DNA of 64,000 nt, taken from positions 209,890,093 to 209,954,092 of the forward strand of contig OX352773.1 in assembly GCA_947095535.1 (NCBI GenBank). Reading direction: 5' to 3'. Both the position numbers and the translations under genes were made by a program. The notes beneath the pieces were generated by a model that was not told the DNA's origin, ran no database searches, and was given only the letters and a program-made list of their open reading frames with translations. Shown here in pieces: positions 27,401-38,103 of the stretch (position 1 is its first letter; the number at the start of each line of letters is the position of its first letter). The stretch comes from Poecilobothrus nobilitatus. Lineage: Eukaryota > Arthropoda > Insecta > Diptera > Dolichopodidae.

Positions 27401-28232
27401 AACAAGGTAGAATGTAGAGCAACGGTTTTTAAAAGCGCACATTTCCAAAACTTAATACAAACTGTTTAGAAGTGTGACTTACACAAAAATTTGAAAATTT
27501 CATGTAATAAGAAAAAACGTGAAAATAGGACATTTTTGAAATTTTGAGGGGCCGTAATTCCGGAATCCTATATAACTAAGAAAAGCCGTTAACACTCGTA
27601 AAAATATATTATTGAAGCTTTAATTTTCATGTCTTGCCGAAGTAAAATGTGTACAGCTTCCTAAGTTACAGGTGTTTAAAAATAGCAAATTTTCAATTTT
27701 TAAGCCCTAATAGCTCATAAACAGAGGGTGGTCCAAAAAATTTTCTGAGTAAACTTATACTAATTCTAAAAGTTCTTTCTTGCCTCAAAATTTCAAGGCT
27801 CTATCTAAAAGCGTGCCGGAGTTATGAAAGTAGAAAAATCATGCAAAATTTGGTTTTCACATAACGGTAAATTTAAATACTAAATTTAAAAAAATGTATA
27901 ATTTTGATATTAATTTACAAAGATAAAAGAAATACCTGTCGAATGACGTTTTCAGATTGAAAAAATCTTTAGCAGAACATAAGATATATGGATTTAAAAA
28001 TAGGGCTTTTTCAAAGTTTGAGGGGTTGTAGCTCCGTAATAGGGGGGGGGGGGGGCTACATGAAAAAGTTGTTCCACAAAATTATTTTTTTTATGAGACC
28101 TACCCATGGTTAAAATGTTTTTTCTCTATCTTTAACGGTGTAGAAGTTTTGTAAACAGACGAACGGACGGACGGACAGAGTGAAACTAATAAGCACATTT
28201 TTTCAAATTTTTTTTGGAAATGTGCTAAAAAT
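27401..28232 (+). mobile_element. Repeat family A, copy 2 (best-preserved)
   Basis: A full-length copy of about 830 bp. The 5' end reads AACAAGGTAGAATGTAGAGC; the subterminal motif GCGCACATTTCCAAAA (27435-27450) recurs inverted near the 3' end as TTTTGGAAATGTGC. The 3' end holds a GAACGGACGGACGGACAGAG tract at 28161-28180 and a terminal hairpin, AGCACATTT (28192-28200) with AAATGTGCT (28218-28226). There is no coding frame. The subterminal inverted motifs and terminal hairpin suggest a non-autonomous DNA transposon; the class is undetermined, as I see neither a target-site duplication nor a clear Helitron CTRR end. Confidence 0.85.
28042..28055 (+). repeat. 14-G homopolymer
   Basis: A run of 14 G lies inside family A copy 2, where other copies read CTGGTGGGGC (14623), TGGAAAAGGC (37893) or AGATGGGGC (62900). 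It is a lineage-specific expansion and striking in such AT-rich DNA, where nearly all other homopolymers are A or T. Confidence 0.9.
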
Positions 28233-30154
28233 CAAATTTGTGTTATTTCAAATATATATGTATTTAATTTATATCTCCAGTCTCCACTGTACAAACACAT
28301 AAATTATTTGAAGACAGGGTTTAGTGGTTACAATCACCACTAAACATGAAATTTTCGAGTTTTAGTTTTTATTAAATAATTAAATAATTAATAATTTAAC
28401 AATTTAGATCAAAATAAATTTAATTTTGAAATTTAATTTTGAAAATTAAAAAATTAATTAAATTTTGATCAAATTATTGAATGGACATTAATATATTTGT
28501 TAGAAGAAGACTCTTAATAAGCAATAAAATTATGAATAATGAAGCAATCATATTATGTCCACAATTCATACTTATATATCCACAATTCCCGAATAAAATT
28601 AAAGAAGAATACCGTAGTATTTAGGTTCTAATTTTTTTCAATAATATTTTAAATTTAATATTTTCTAAATGTTTATGTTTTATTGATTATTTTATTTTTA
28701 TTTTTTTTCTTATAAGTAATTGTTTTTTTAATTATATTTCAGAACCATACATATATTAATATTTTTTATGTTATAAAAATATTATTTTTCATTTTTCTAC
28801 TAAAATATTTTGGAAGGAAAATTATTACATCTACATTAAAAGCTTGTTTTATATATCCACTATGCTACTTAATGAATATTATAATACCTTCACAAAATCC
28901 TCATTTTCTATAGACACTAAAAAAACAAAAATTCTTTTCCTATATCCAATAAACCAGCATCAGTTTGTTTAAAATAATGTTTAAAATTTAATTAAAAACT
29001 AAAAAAAGTAAAACGAAAATATATTTAAAATAATTAAATCTATTATTAAAAAAAAACGCAAACTTGAAAAAAATAAATACTTAATAGGTGAATTTCTACA
29101 TATAAATATACTTTGAGAAACTATTAAAGGCTTATTAAAAAATTATATCGCCAATATACCCATCTTTTATCTTAGAGAATATTTTTCAGAAAATTGAAAT
29201 TTATAAATTGATTAATTGAAAAAAATCGTTTAAAAGAAATGATATAGCAGAACTTACTGAAAACCAAATATTATAATTTCAATTTGTACTTTAAAACTCA
29301 GATAAGGAAATTCATAAAATCAATTAAGTTTTAATAATAATATGAATTATCAGATTTAATAATTTAATGACAATTTCCCGAAATGGCTTTTATAAAATAT
29401 ATACATACACGATATATTGATGCACAGTATATTACATATACATTTTGCAGAATAGATTTTTCTCATATATCGCAGTCTTTACCAAGTTACAAAGGATAAA
29501 ATAAAATAAACTTAAAAGAATAGTTTCGTATTTATTTAAAAATATCTTTTCAATAACTATTTTTTTTTTTTTTCAGATAATTAAAGTACCTAATCCAAAA
29601 TATTATTATAAATATTTATTTATACTATTTTAAGATTTTGATGATCTTTTATTGAAAATGAATCTTTAACCATTTTAAAAATTATATGATTATAAACATA
29701 ATATTTTTTATAGTCTTACTGTTTCATTATATAATTTAAGTAAAAACAAATCAAAATATTATGTTATTGTATTTCCCATAATTATTTTCAACTTAAATTG
29801 GAAAAATAAATTTTTATATTTTTTCTTCTCTCAATTTATACTTTTTTTTATAATCATTATTTTGATCGTTTGAATTTAAATATTTAAATAGAAAAAAAAA
29901 AAAATCAATCTTTAATTACAAGTTTTCATTAACAAAATCTGTTATTAATTAAAAATTTCAATAATTCAAGAATTATTAAAAAGAATTATATTATATACCT
30001 ATTTAGTAGAAGTAAATAAAGTTAAAGTTAAAGAATTTTTAATAATATTAATATTAAAATTTTAAATTACAAGTCATTTAATATACTTAAGACTTAACTG
30101 AATATAATAGAATTTTTGACTAGAACTTCTGTTATAACTTCAATAAAAAATAAT
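28233..30154. other. Anonymous AT-rich noncoding DNA
   Basis: No gene is visible. TTAAATAATTAAATAATTAA-type repetition spans about 28372-28470. At 29561-29576 a T-run ends in CAGATAA, an acceptor-like sequence without a plausible exon behind it. Confidence 0.6.
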
Positions 30155-30334
30155 GCGGAATGTAAAATCAAAGGATTTTAAAAGCGTACATTTTACAAAA
30201 AACAATAAAAACAGTTTAGATTTGTGATGTGCCCACCAAAATTTCTAAGTTTTCTTAAATGTCATACAAATTGTAAAAAATCAAGAAACGCTTTCATCAG
30301 TTTCAAGAAAATATATACAAGTAATTAAGAAATA

Positions 30335-30342
30335 CAGATAAC
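30335..30342 (+). repeat. hAT target-site duplication, left
   Basis: CAGATAAC directly before the element start. The right-hand partner is TAGATAAC (7 of 8 identical). Eight base pairs is the usual hAT target duplication. Confidence 0.8.
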
Positions 30343-31035
30343 CAGAGCTGCAAACCGTACCCGAACCCCATCCCAAAACCGCTCCGTAACAAGCATTTTG
30401 ACGAACCAGAACCCGAACCTGAACCCAGTAAAAAATTTGATTCAAGTTCACCATTTCATTCGCAATCAAATTCAACAATGTTTTTTATTTGAAACTGAGA
30501 ATAAAAAAAAATATAAAACAAAATAGTAAAATACTTACATAGCCACATATTTGCGTACTGTGTAAGCACACGTATTATGCTTAGCAATTTAAATATGTAC
30601 GTACCTAGTAATATACCTACTAGAAATATATGTAAGTAAGTAAATACAACTACAAAAATTATTTAGAGAGATAATATTCTACTTGTATATCCAAATGTGT
30701 ATTGCTTTTAATATAGCTAGTCATAGTTTACATATTCCATTTGAAATAGAAAAAAGTAAACATAATTTGTTTTTGTTTTTTTCATGTTTCTTCAAGAATT
30801 TTTTTCTCTATTTCTAATTTCTATGCCTACTATTCACTTGCAAATAAAATAAAGCAAAAAATAATACATAAGTAAAATTAAAATAGATTTTGATTTGCAA
30901 TCAATAATGCTGCACTTGTTATGTTGATTAAAAAATTTGAACCCGAACCCAAACCCGGACCGAACCCACTAAAATTTTCCAGTTCGAACCCTGAACCCGA
31001 ACCTGAACCCGATTTTTTGTGGGTTTGCAGCCCTG
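30343..31035. mobile_element. Non-autonomous hAT-type transposon, nested in family A
   Basis: The 693-bp element begins CAGAGCTGCAAACC and ends with the inverse, GGTTTGCAGCCCTG, giving a 14-bp terminal inverted repeat with one mismatch. CAGRGCTGCAAACC fits the CAG-initiated, GC-rich tips typical of hAT elements. Near-identical 8-bp target duplications flank it. Both subterminal regions carry clusters of GAACCC and GAACCTGAACCC on the same strand (30409-30426, 30938-31012), which produce the short minus-strand frames at 30281-30478 and 30928-31110. No transposase fragment is visible, so mobilisation would have required an autonomous relative elsewhere. Confidence 0.88.
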
Positions 31036-31043
31036 TAGATAAC
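31036..31043 (+). repeat. hAT target-site duplication, right
   Basis: TAGATAAC, partner of CAGATAAC at 30335-30342, differing only in its first base. Confidence 0.8.
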
Positions 31044-31580
31044 ACAAGCTGTTAAGTAAAAATTTTTTTAGGCAATTTATATTAATTCTAAAATATCTTT
31101 CTTCTATCAAAATTTCAACGTTTTAACTAAAAGGGTTTCGAAGATATGAAGAAAGAGAAAACTTGCCAAATATTGTGTTTTCACATAATGGTATATTTAA
31201 ATTCTAGATTGATTGCAAAAAAAATTGTAAAATTTTTAAAGTTATTTATTAAAACAAATTCGTGTCGTTTGGCGTTTTTAAATTGAATAAATATTAAACA
31301 GAACCCGAGATGTTGTACACAGTATGTGGTGAGCACATATAGTTAATGCTTTTTTAAACTTTGATGGACTGTAACTTTAACTTATAGCCCCAGTAAAAAG
31401 TTGTTTTACAAACTATTTTTTTTTTTTTTTTAAATCTATCTATCATTAAAAGTGCATTTTTCTCTCTTAAACAGTGTAGAACTTTTGTAAACAGACAAAT
31501 GTACGAACGAACGTACTAACACGAATCGAACTAATAAGCAATTTTTTAAATTTTTTTATAAAATATATGCTATAAAAATT

Positions 31581-32505
31581 ATATGTCCTTCAACTAATAC
31601 TTATTAACAAGTATACTTTTAATTTTAATATAATAGTTTTAAATATCAATTTTAATTATCATTCCTTCCTAATAATTACACTACTTATATATTCAAATTT
31701 CCGACAATTATTTTTATGTCAATCACCATTATAAAAGAATACAACTTTTTTTTTTTTTTTTTTTTTCAGATAAATTCCACAACTCATCTAAAAATACAAT
31801 TAAATTACTATAAAGTACTTATAAAATATAGATGAAAAAAATTTTCAATTAAGAGTACTTTATTAGAATAACAAATAAATTCTAATACTAAACATTAGGT
31901 AACTATCATCATTTTCGATTTAGTTAATTGGACAAAAAATGTATAGACGATAAGAGTGCGAAAACTTTTTTTTTTTTTTAAATAATTTTTTGTATCATGC
32001 GATTTTTCCATTATCATGACACAATATAAATGAATATTTTCATTAACAAGTGTCATTAAAAAGAAATACAAATAGTAAATTAGCAAAAAACTAAAAAGAG
32101 TGGTTTAATATTATTTAACTAAGCTACTGAAGTTCCTACTACATAGAATATTTTTTAAATTACAAAAAAAAAAAAAAACTTAAAAGCAATTAACAATTAA
32201 ATGTTTTTTTATAATTCTTAAATCACTTAATAAAAAAATGTTTGAGTGTTTTTTTTTTTGTTCTTGAAAAATATAAAGAGTTTTAATGATAAAATCCGGA
32301 TAATATAACAAAATTTTGCTAATTAAAATGTCAGTTATTTAAAAAAAAAAAACTCTAATTTTTTAATCTAAGTATATTTTTAAAAATATAAGTACCTATA
32401 CGATATTTAGTATGTAAAAATAATAATTATGTGAAAAAATGTGCATTAAGTTTATATTGTGTTTAAAAGGAGTAGAAATAAGAGATAATAATATATTATT
32501 TTTTA
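31581..32505. other. Anonymous AT-rich noncoding DNA with the longest T-run
   Basis: No gene is visible. A 21-T homopolymer at 31746-31766 is followed by CAGATAA, resembling a splice acceptor, but the sequence behind it has no open frame. Further A/T runs lie at 31967, 32164 and 32340. Confidence 0.6.
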
Positions 32506-32572
32506 ATAGTATACATATACTATTAATGTATACTTTACTATAACGTATAATAGTATACATATACTATAATGT
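32506..32572 (+). repeat. Imperfect direct repeat with internal dyad symmetry
   Basis: AATAGTATACATATACTAT occurs twice (about 32506 and 32551), each followed by AATGTAT within a base or two. Each unit is nearly palindromic. A trinucleotide-rich (AAT/AGT) tract at 32578-32650 follows. Confidence 0.7.
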
Positions 32573-32577
32573 ATGTT

Positions 32578-32650
32578 TAATAATAATAATAGTAATAGTA
32601 ATAATAACAATAATAATAATATGAATAATAGTAGTAGTAATAATAACAAT
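32578..32650 (+). repeat. Imperfect ATA/GTA/ACA trinucleotide microsatellite
   Basis: Interrupted AATAATAATAGTAATAGTA-type trinucleotides lead straight into the family C head at about 32651. A second, similar AATAATAAC stretch precedes the second head at about 32760-32785. Confidence 0.85.
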
Positions 32651-32970
32651 AACAGCTGCTACAGTGGAGCTATCTTCGGTAATATCATGAAAGTAAGGTG
32701 TTATATACTGCTGCACGTTGTAATCCACAGATCGCCCTGACTCTATAGGAAAATAATAACAATATTAATAAGAATACCAATAATAACAGCCGCTACAGTG
32801 ACAGTGGGGGTTGCCTTCAATAATTACCTCATGTAGTAAGGTATCATCCCATTATATTGGCTAAAGGGGGAGATGGGTTTAGTTAGTAAGAACCTGACAC
32901 TACCAAGGGGGAAATTCTTGGTGTCTTTGGAAGATTCCCACCTCCCTTAGGAAAAAAAAAATATATATAT
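32651..32970 (+). mobile_element. R1-like non-LTR retrotransposon 3' fragment (family C/D, copy 3)
   Basis: Two tandem head segments (ACAGCTGCTACAGTGGAGCT at 32653 and ACAGCCGCTACAGTGACAGT at 32785) are followed by CATCCCATTATATTGGCTAA, GGGTTTAGTTAG, CCTGACACTACCAAGGGGG and CTTTGGAAGATTCCCACCTC, then a poly(A)/(AT)n tail at 32948-32979. A GTTAG/CTGAC stem with a 7-nt loop lies at 32882-32898, directly before ACACTACC. The tail and the GGTTTTAGT-stem-loop-CACTACC arrangement recall the 3' UTR of R1-clade LINEs (TRAS/SART/R1), by recollection. No reverse transcriptase remains. Confidence 0.65.
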
Positions 32971-32984
32971 ATATATATGATTCA

Positions 32985-33056
32985 GCTGGTGTTTGAACCC
33001 AAGATCTTTCCAATCAAAAGTCGGTATGCTAAGTACAATTGACTGTGTGATAGAAT
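32985..33056 (-). mobile_element. tRNA-Lys-like SINE head or tRNA relic
   Basis: On the minus strand the sequence reads ...TTAGCATACC, then GACTTTTGATTGGAAAGATC, then the B-box-like GGGTTCAAACACC. ACTTTTGATT in the anticodon-loop position and the GTTCAA of the T arm resemble a tRNA-Lys(UUU). The acceptor stem is not intact, and downstream on that strand lies the (AT)n/A-rich end of the family C copy. It is more likely a decayed SINE head or pseudo-tRNA than a functional tRNA gene. Confidence 0.45.
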
Positions 33057-33508
33057 AATTATAAATTGATTGAAATTTAATATAGTCTACATATTATAAG
33101 ATTACTTATATCTTACATATACAAGTACTCTAAGTATACATACAAGTACTGTAAGTATATAATTAATGATTCTTGAGATCAATTCTTTTAAAAATTTCTA
33201 AACATATTCCCACTATCCAATAAAATATGCCTTTGTTGTTAGATATCTATTTTATCTAATATATTCATTGTTATGAATTTTATGGATGGTACTTATAACT
33301 AATTTTTTTTGAAAAGTTTCTAATACTTAGAATATTGATTGAAAAATTTTAAAAGAAAATTTAAAATCCTAGTTCGTGAAAAATATAATGTAAGCTTAAC
33401 TTATCATAGCTTAGCATAAGTAGACTAATAGCATAAGTAAGTAACTTTAAAACTTTGTAAAATCTAAGCGTTGCAAAATAAGAGCTAGACAAAACGAATT
33501 CTAGAAAT
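33057..33508. other. Anonymous AT-rich noncoding DNA
   Basis: No gene is visible. Small repeats such as ATACAAGTACTSTAAGTATA (twice near 33118-33160) and CATAAGTA (33415-33440) are present. Confidence 0.6.
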
Positions 33509-33582
33509 CTCATTATACCCGTATAAACATAGCCGTATCAACATAACCGTATAAATACCCGTATAAACCAAGGTATAATGAG
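33509..33582 (+). repeat. CCGTATAAA minisatellite framed by an 11-bp inverted repeat
   Basis: CCCGTATAAACATAG, CCGTATCAACATAA, CCGTATAAATA and CCCGTATAAACCAAG follow one another (33518-33571), a four-unit degenerate tandem repeat. CTCATTATACC at 33509-33519 and its exact inverse GGTATAATGAG at 33572-33582 flank it. The result is a small hairpin-framed minisatellite. Confidence 0.75.
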
Positions 33583-33748
33583 GTCATTACATTTCTCAAC
33601 GAAATAGATATGGAAAAGTATTTATTATATTTCTGTTAAGGATTTAATTTTAAGTCGATTTTGTTATGTATATCCGTAAAATGGCTCAAAATAATGGAGC
33701 TATAGGATTGTAAAATGTTTAACACTTCATTTTTATGTAAATACCAGT

Positions 33749-34115
33749 TTCGCTATTGAAATGGAACAAATTCGGCTGAAGGCTTCGTGTAGCAGTGTCT
33801 AATTAAGCTGAATATCTGAAATTTTGTCAAAACAAATTAAGTTTTATGACAACGACTTTTGCAAAATTTCGTTTTTAGTTTAACGCTACAGATTCGGGTA
33901 GTTGCGAAATTTATATGCTCATATTTTCGTTCTTATAATAAAGCTAAAAAAAAACTGCAATTTTTAATGATAAGAGTTTCTGCAAAAATTCGATTAGTTT
34001 GATGCAACGAAGTGGAATAACTCCGAAATTTACATAAATCTATCTGGGTATACTTAATTACGTCCGATATCTTAAATTTTCTAAAAGCTGAATAAATTTT
34101 ATGACAACATCATAT
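33749..34115 (+). repeat. Degenerate tandem repeat of about 120 bp, at least three units
   Basis: A unit containing TTTCG...(about 25 nt)...ATTCGGGTAGTTGCGAAATTT recurs at about 33749, 33868 and 33989 (spacing about 120). Another shared block (ATCTKAAATTTTSTMAAA, then TTTTATGACAAC) recurs at 33813 and 34067, two periods apart. It is probably the body of an old repetitive element. No ORF spans it. Confidence 0.55.
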
Positions 34116-35850
34116 ATTATATTTGTGCGGATATCTTAGAATTGACACAATCAACTTTACAGTCTCCCTCGTTTTAGTATATTTTATTAAAGCCTCCTAT
34201 TTAAGATTTTAAAATTATGTCACTTATCATATTTATACACCTAATTCCACAATTCTTTTGCGCGAATTGGTATTCTGAAATGCTCTATTAAAATTTTCTG
34301 CAATGCTAAAACTAAAAAAAAAAAACCAAATATAAAATTATATAAAATGTATAATTACTTCATTTATTCCATAACGTGTCAACTTTTGTTTAATAAAAAA
34401 AAATTTTTTTAAATATAACAACCAATTTCGTTTATTAAAAACACCATTAATATGTATTTTGATACTCTCAAGGTTCTTAAATGTAATTTACACTAAAAAA
34501 AAAAAAAAAATTAATATTAAATTTTAAATTATTCTGTATTTCCTTTGATATTTCATACATAATTTAAAAAAAGAAACACATTAACGTTTTATAATTAATT
34601 TCACCTTAAAATTCTTAAAAACCAACAAAAAAGGAAAAAAAAAATTTTTTTTGAATTTGTGCATTTACGATTTTGATTAATTTTTAACCACATTATATCA
34701 TTAATTTTTGTTTCTATCTTTCCTTTCTTAACATTTTTATCCTTTTCATAATGTTTTCTCTCTTTTTTCCCTCTCTCTTTCTTACTTTAATCAATAATAA
34801 TTACTTACACTCAAATTTACATTAATTTTAATTTCTTTTGTAGATTCCTTTGTGTATTCGTCAAGTGACATCATTTTTCAAATCAATTTTCTTACATGTA
34901 TTTTTTTGGAAGAATAGAAAAAGGACGAAGAAAATAAAACAGAGATATATAAGTAATTTTTCTTACTCATTTTATGTTAAGAAAATTGTATCCGTTTTGT
35001 GTTACACTTATGTATTTATATATATACTTATATGTTATTGTTATAATACATGAAGAGGAAAATAAAGGAATTTTTATATATATTTTTTTTCCGGTTTTAT
35101 CTATATACCTACGTACGTATTACCGTTAAATTTGAGTCTTGATGAATCCCTTGACGAAATGTTGACATATGTATTTGGTATAATATTTTTTTTTCTCTGT
35201 CTCTTTAACTTTTTTGTAAATTTTTGTTCTTATTCGAGGAAGAGTAGTATTGGAATACTCTTAGATATTAGGATTTAAAAGGAAGTATAAGTTTTGTTAG
35301 GTTTCTGAAAGTATTGATGACTAATAATAGATACTTGCTATGTAAGGAACGAACTTTCTGATATGCTCTCGCTAGGGTCAGATTATAGGTAAGGTGGATA
35401 ATATTTAAATTTCTTCAAGTTAGAGTTATAAAGTTATGCAGATGATTTCAAATGAAGATTTCTTAAAGGAATAATAAGCTAAACTCAATGATTGGTTAAG
35501 GACTAACAGCTATATAAGATTAAAATATACGTTTTTTTTTCACAAATATCATTAACTTAAGCATTTAATATTGAAATAACAACATAATCTAAGATTTTCG
35601 AGGCTATAATTTATAAAGCATTCAATAACTAAATTGAAAAAATTGGAAATAAATTACTAAAGAGATCATTTTAGTAGTACTTACAACTGTAGGAGTAAAA
35701 TGCAGTGCAACTTTAAAATAATAGAAGGGAACTAAAGATAAGGGATTGTCTCTTCTCTCTTGCTCTTTAACTGTAACACAATTTCAATTACTTTTCTGAT
35801 TTGTATACTTCACTCTCAATTTTCAAAATTTGGAAAGTAATATAGACTAC
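34116..35850. other. Anonymous AT-rich DNA with an acceptor-like site
   Basis: At 34735-34843 a C/T-rich stretch ends in ATTTCTTTTGTAG, a good match to an animal splice acceptor. The frame behind it (34850-35053, 67 codons) is F/Y/K-rich with no known motif and is followed by AATAAA near 35060. This could be a terminal untranslated exon, but the composition argues against coding. Confidence 0.3.
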
Positions 35851-36433
35851 AGTACTCGCGCACGGGTTTTTTCGACCCGAATTTATTTTAGAAGCCATCA
35901 ACTTTTTTTTCTTAAACATAATGCTTTTTCATTTTTCCAGTAGCTGAGTTTTAATATTTTCTGAAACAATAACTGTCATTTGCTCGTTGATTTTTTGAAA
36001 ACTTTATTCATATCTGCAATATGAAAATCAGTCTGGATCACTTAAGTAATTTCCAATTTTTTAAAATCTTTTATTTGTTTTTATTTTGGATTTTTGTTTT
36101 AAACACTATTAAACTTTATATTGAAGAAATGTTTATAATCAAATTTTACATAAGACTGTAAAGTTTCATAAATTTTTCTGTACGTTTAAAACAGCTCCAA
36201 CAAAAAGTATTAAAAAGGCAGCTGCGGTAAAATATAAGTATAAAATATTATATGAATGTTTTTATTTTGACATTTTGTTTTTGAATTTTTGTTTTTTTAT
36301 TAAATAAATTTAATTAAATTTAAGAAATAAATGTTTTATTATTTGTAAAAAAAACATTCAGATGATATCTTATATTATTAACGTAAATTTGTGTATTTCT
36401 AAGTTTTAGTCAATATGACCCAGCGCGAGTGCT
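35851..36433. mobile_element. Putative non-autonomous DNA transposon with imperfect TIRs
   Basis: The left end AGTACTCGCGC (35851-35861) and the inverse of the right end AGCACTCGCGC (36423-36433) match at 10 of 11 positions. Similarity continues inward as CACGGGT...GA versus TGGGT...GA, then a TTAGAA block, giving an imperfect TIR of about 30 bp. The left TIR can fold by itself (CGGGT with ACCCG). The total is 583 bp with no coding potential. I cannot identify a target-site duplication, so the superfamily is open. Confidence 0.6.
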
Positions 36434-37360
36434 TATAAATAAATATATAAAAATATTACGTGAGTTCGGAAGGGTTAAGAAAAAAAAAATAAAAGTAAGT
36501 GTTGTTTTTGAAACAACTCCATATGCTTTTTCTTTTCATTCGACATTTTGGTTATTAAATATTAACATTATTTTCCACATAAATAGGATGTATAAAATTA
36601 ATATGTTCATATAAATTTTATATATACTACTACATAAATTTATAAAGATAATTATACTTTGGTTAACAAAACAAAAACATAATAACATAATAAGAAAAAG
36701 AGACGGAAATATATTATATGATGTTGTGTAAAAAAATTGTTTTTAAGAAAAAAAATTACACATTTATTTTTTGGTTAATTCCTATTAAAAAAAAAAAATT
36801 CTTTTAATTGCAATCATTTTGGGAATAAAAGTTACAAAAATGTATTTGTAAATTATTATAAAAGAGAGCAAGAGGAAGAGAAGAAAAGAGAGATAGTTAT
36901 ACTTACAGAAAGAAAAACTTTTTTCAAAAAAAAAAAAAAGAAAATTTAAAAAGAAAGAAAAGGATAATTGTAAGAACATTTTCTTATTATTTGATTATTA
37001 ACTTGGGAATGGGATTTTTTTTGTAAGTATTGTGAAAATGAATTTAAATTGGATTTTAATTAATTAATAATTAGTGAGGTAAAATTTAATATTAAATTTT
37101 GATAATTTATTATTCTATTTTTATTTTTTGTTTTGTTTCGTTCCGTTTCGTCATATGTAAATTAGATATTAAGAGTTTTAAAATTTAAAAGAAAAGTTTT
37201 GATTTAAAAACAGTTGAAATTTGTTTTGTAATTTAAAAAAAAAAAAAAAAAACATTATTGAATTAATTATTTTAAATCAAACAAAAATTTAATTAAAAGT
37301 TTTATGGAAATACAATTAAAAATTTCAGTGTCAACTTAAAAAAACCAATGTAAACAGAAT
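36434..37360. other. Anonymous AT-rich noncoding DNA
   Basis: No gene is visible. Purine-rich (AGAG/AAAG) sequence at 36860-36970 explains the F/L/S-rich minus-strand frame there. An 18-A run lies at about 37235. Confidence 0.6.
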
Positions 37361-38103
37361 GCAGAATGTAAACCAACGGTTTTTCAAAGCGCACATTTCC
37401 AAGAGATAATAGAAACTATTTAGAACTGTGACTTACACCAAGGCTGTAAGTCCAGAACCCTATATAACTAAGAAAAACCGTTAATCCACGTAAAAATACA
37501 TTATTGAACCTTTAATTTTTATGTCTTCCCGAAGAAATATTGTACAGATGCCTAAGTTACAGGTGTTTAAAAATAGCGAATTTTCAATTTTTGAGCCCAA
37601 ATAGCTCTTAAACAGGGGGTGGTACAAAAAAAATTTCTGAAGAAACTTATACTAATTCTAAAAGTTCTTTTTTGTCTCAAAATTACAAGTTCCTATCTAA
37701 AACCGAAGATAGAAAATTCATATAAAATTTGGTTTTCACATAACGGTAAATTTAAATAGTAAATTTTAAAAAATTGTATAAGAAAGATAAAAAAAATTCC
37801 TGTTGAATGGCGTTTTCATTTTGAAAAAATGTTAAGTAGAACATAAGATATATGCATTTAAAAATAAGCCTATTTGAGGGGCTGAAGCTCCGTAATGGAA
37901 AAGGCTACATGAAAAAGTTGTTCTACAACATTATTTTTTTTATGAGACCTATGGTTATGGTTAAATTTGTTTTTCTCTATCTTTAATGGTATAGAAGTTT
38001 TGTAAACAGACGGACAGATGGACAGACAGACGGGCGGACGGACGGACAGAGTGAAACTAATAGACATATTTTTTCAAATTTTTTTTGGAAATGTGCTAAA
38101 AAT
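37361..38103 (+). mobile_element. Repeat family A, copy 4
   Basis: It starts GCAGAATGTAAACCAACGGT, then AAAGCGCACATTTCC, and ends GGAAATGTGCTAAAAATTG. The GGAC tract is expanded (38011-38049: GACGGACAGATGGACAGACA, then a further GACGG array). It lacks about 60 bp after ACTTACACCA that copies 2 and 6 carry. The minus-strand 65-codon frame at 37870-38067 (VRPPVCLSICPSV) is just the translated GGAC repeat. Confidence 0.85.

Larger units (their letters stand above)
30155..31580 (+). mobile_element. Repeat family A, copy 3, interrupted by a hAT-type insertion
   Basis: The left part (30155-30342: GCGGAATGTAAAATCAAAGG, then AAAAGCGTACATTTTAC) and right part (31044-31580: ATTAATTCTAAAA, CAAAATTTCAACG, TTTTCACATAATGG, TTTGGCGTTTTTA, GTAGAACTTTTGTAAACAGA, AACTAATAAGCA) align with family A. 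They are separated by the 693-bp element at 30343-31035. Some of the family A sequence normally found between them is also missing. The copy is old and diverged. Confidence 0.75.

Noticed and set aside
31746..31775. T21 followed by CAG as a splice acceptor
   Set aside because: Such T-run plus CAG strings recur (for example 29561-29576) and no plausible exon follows.
32985..33056. Functional tRNA-Lys gene
   Set aside because: The acceptor stem does not pair and the D arm is degenerate; it sits among retrotransposon debris.
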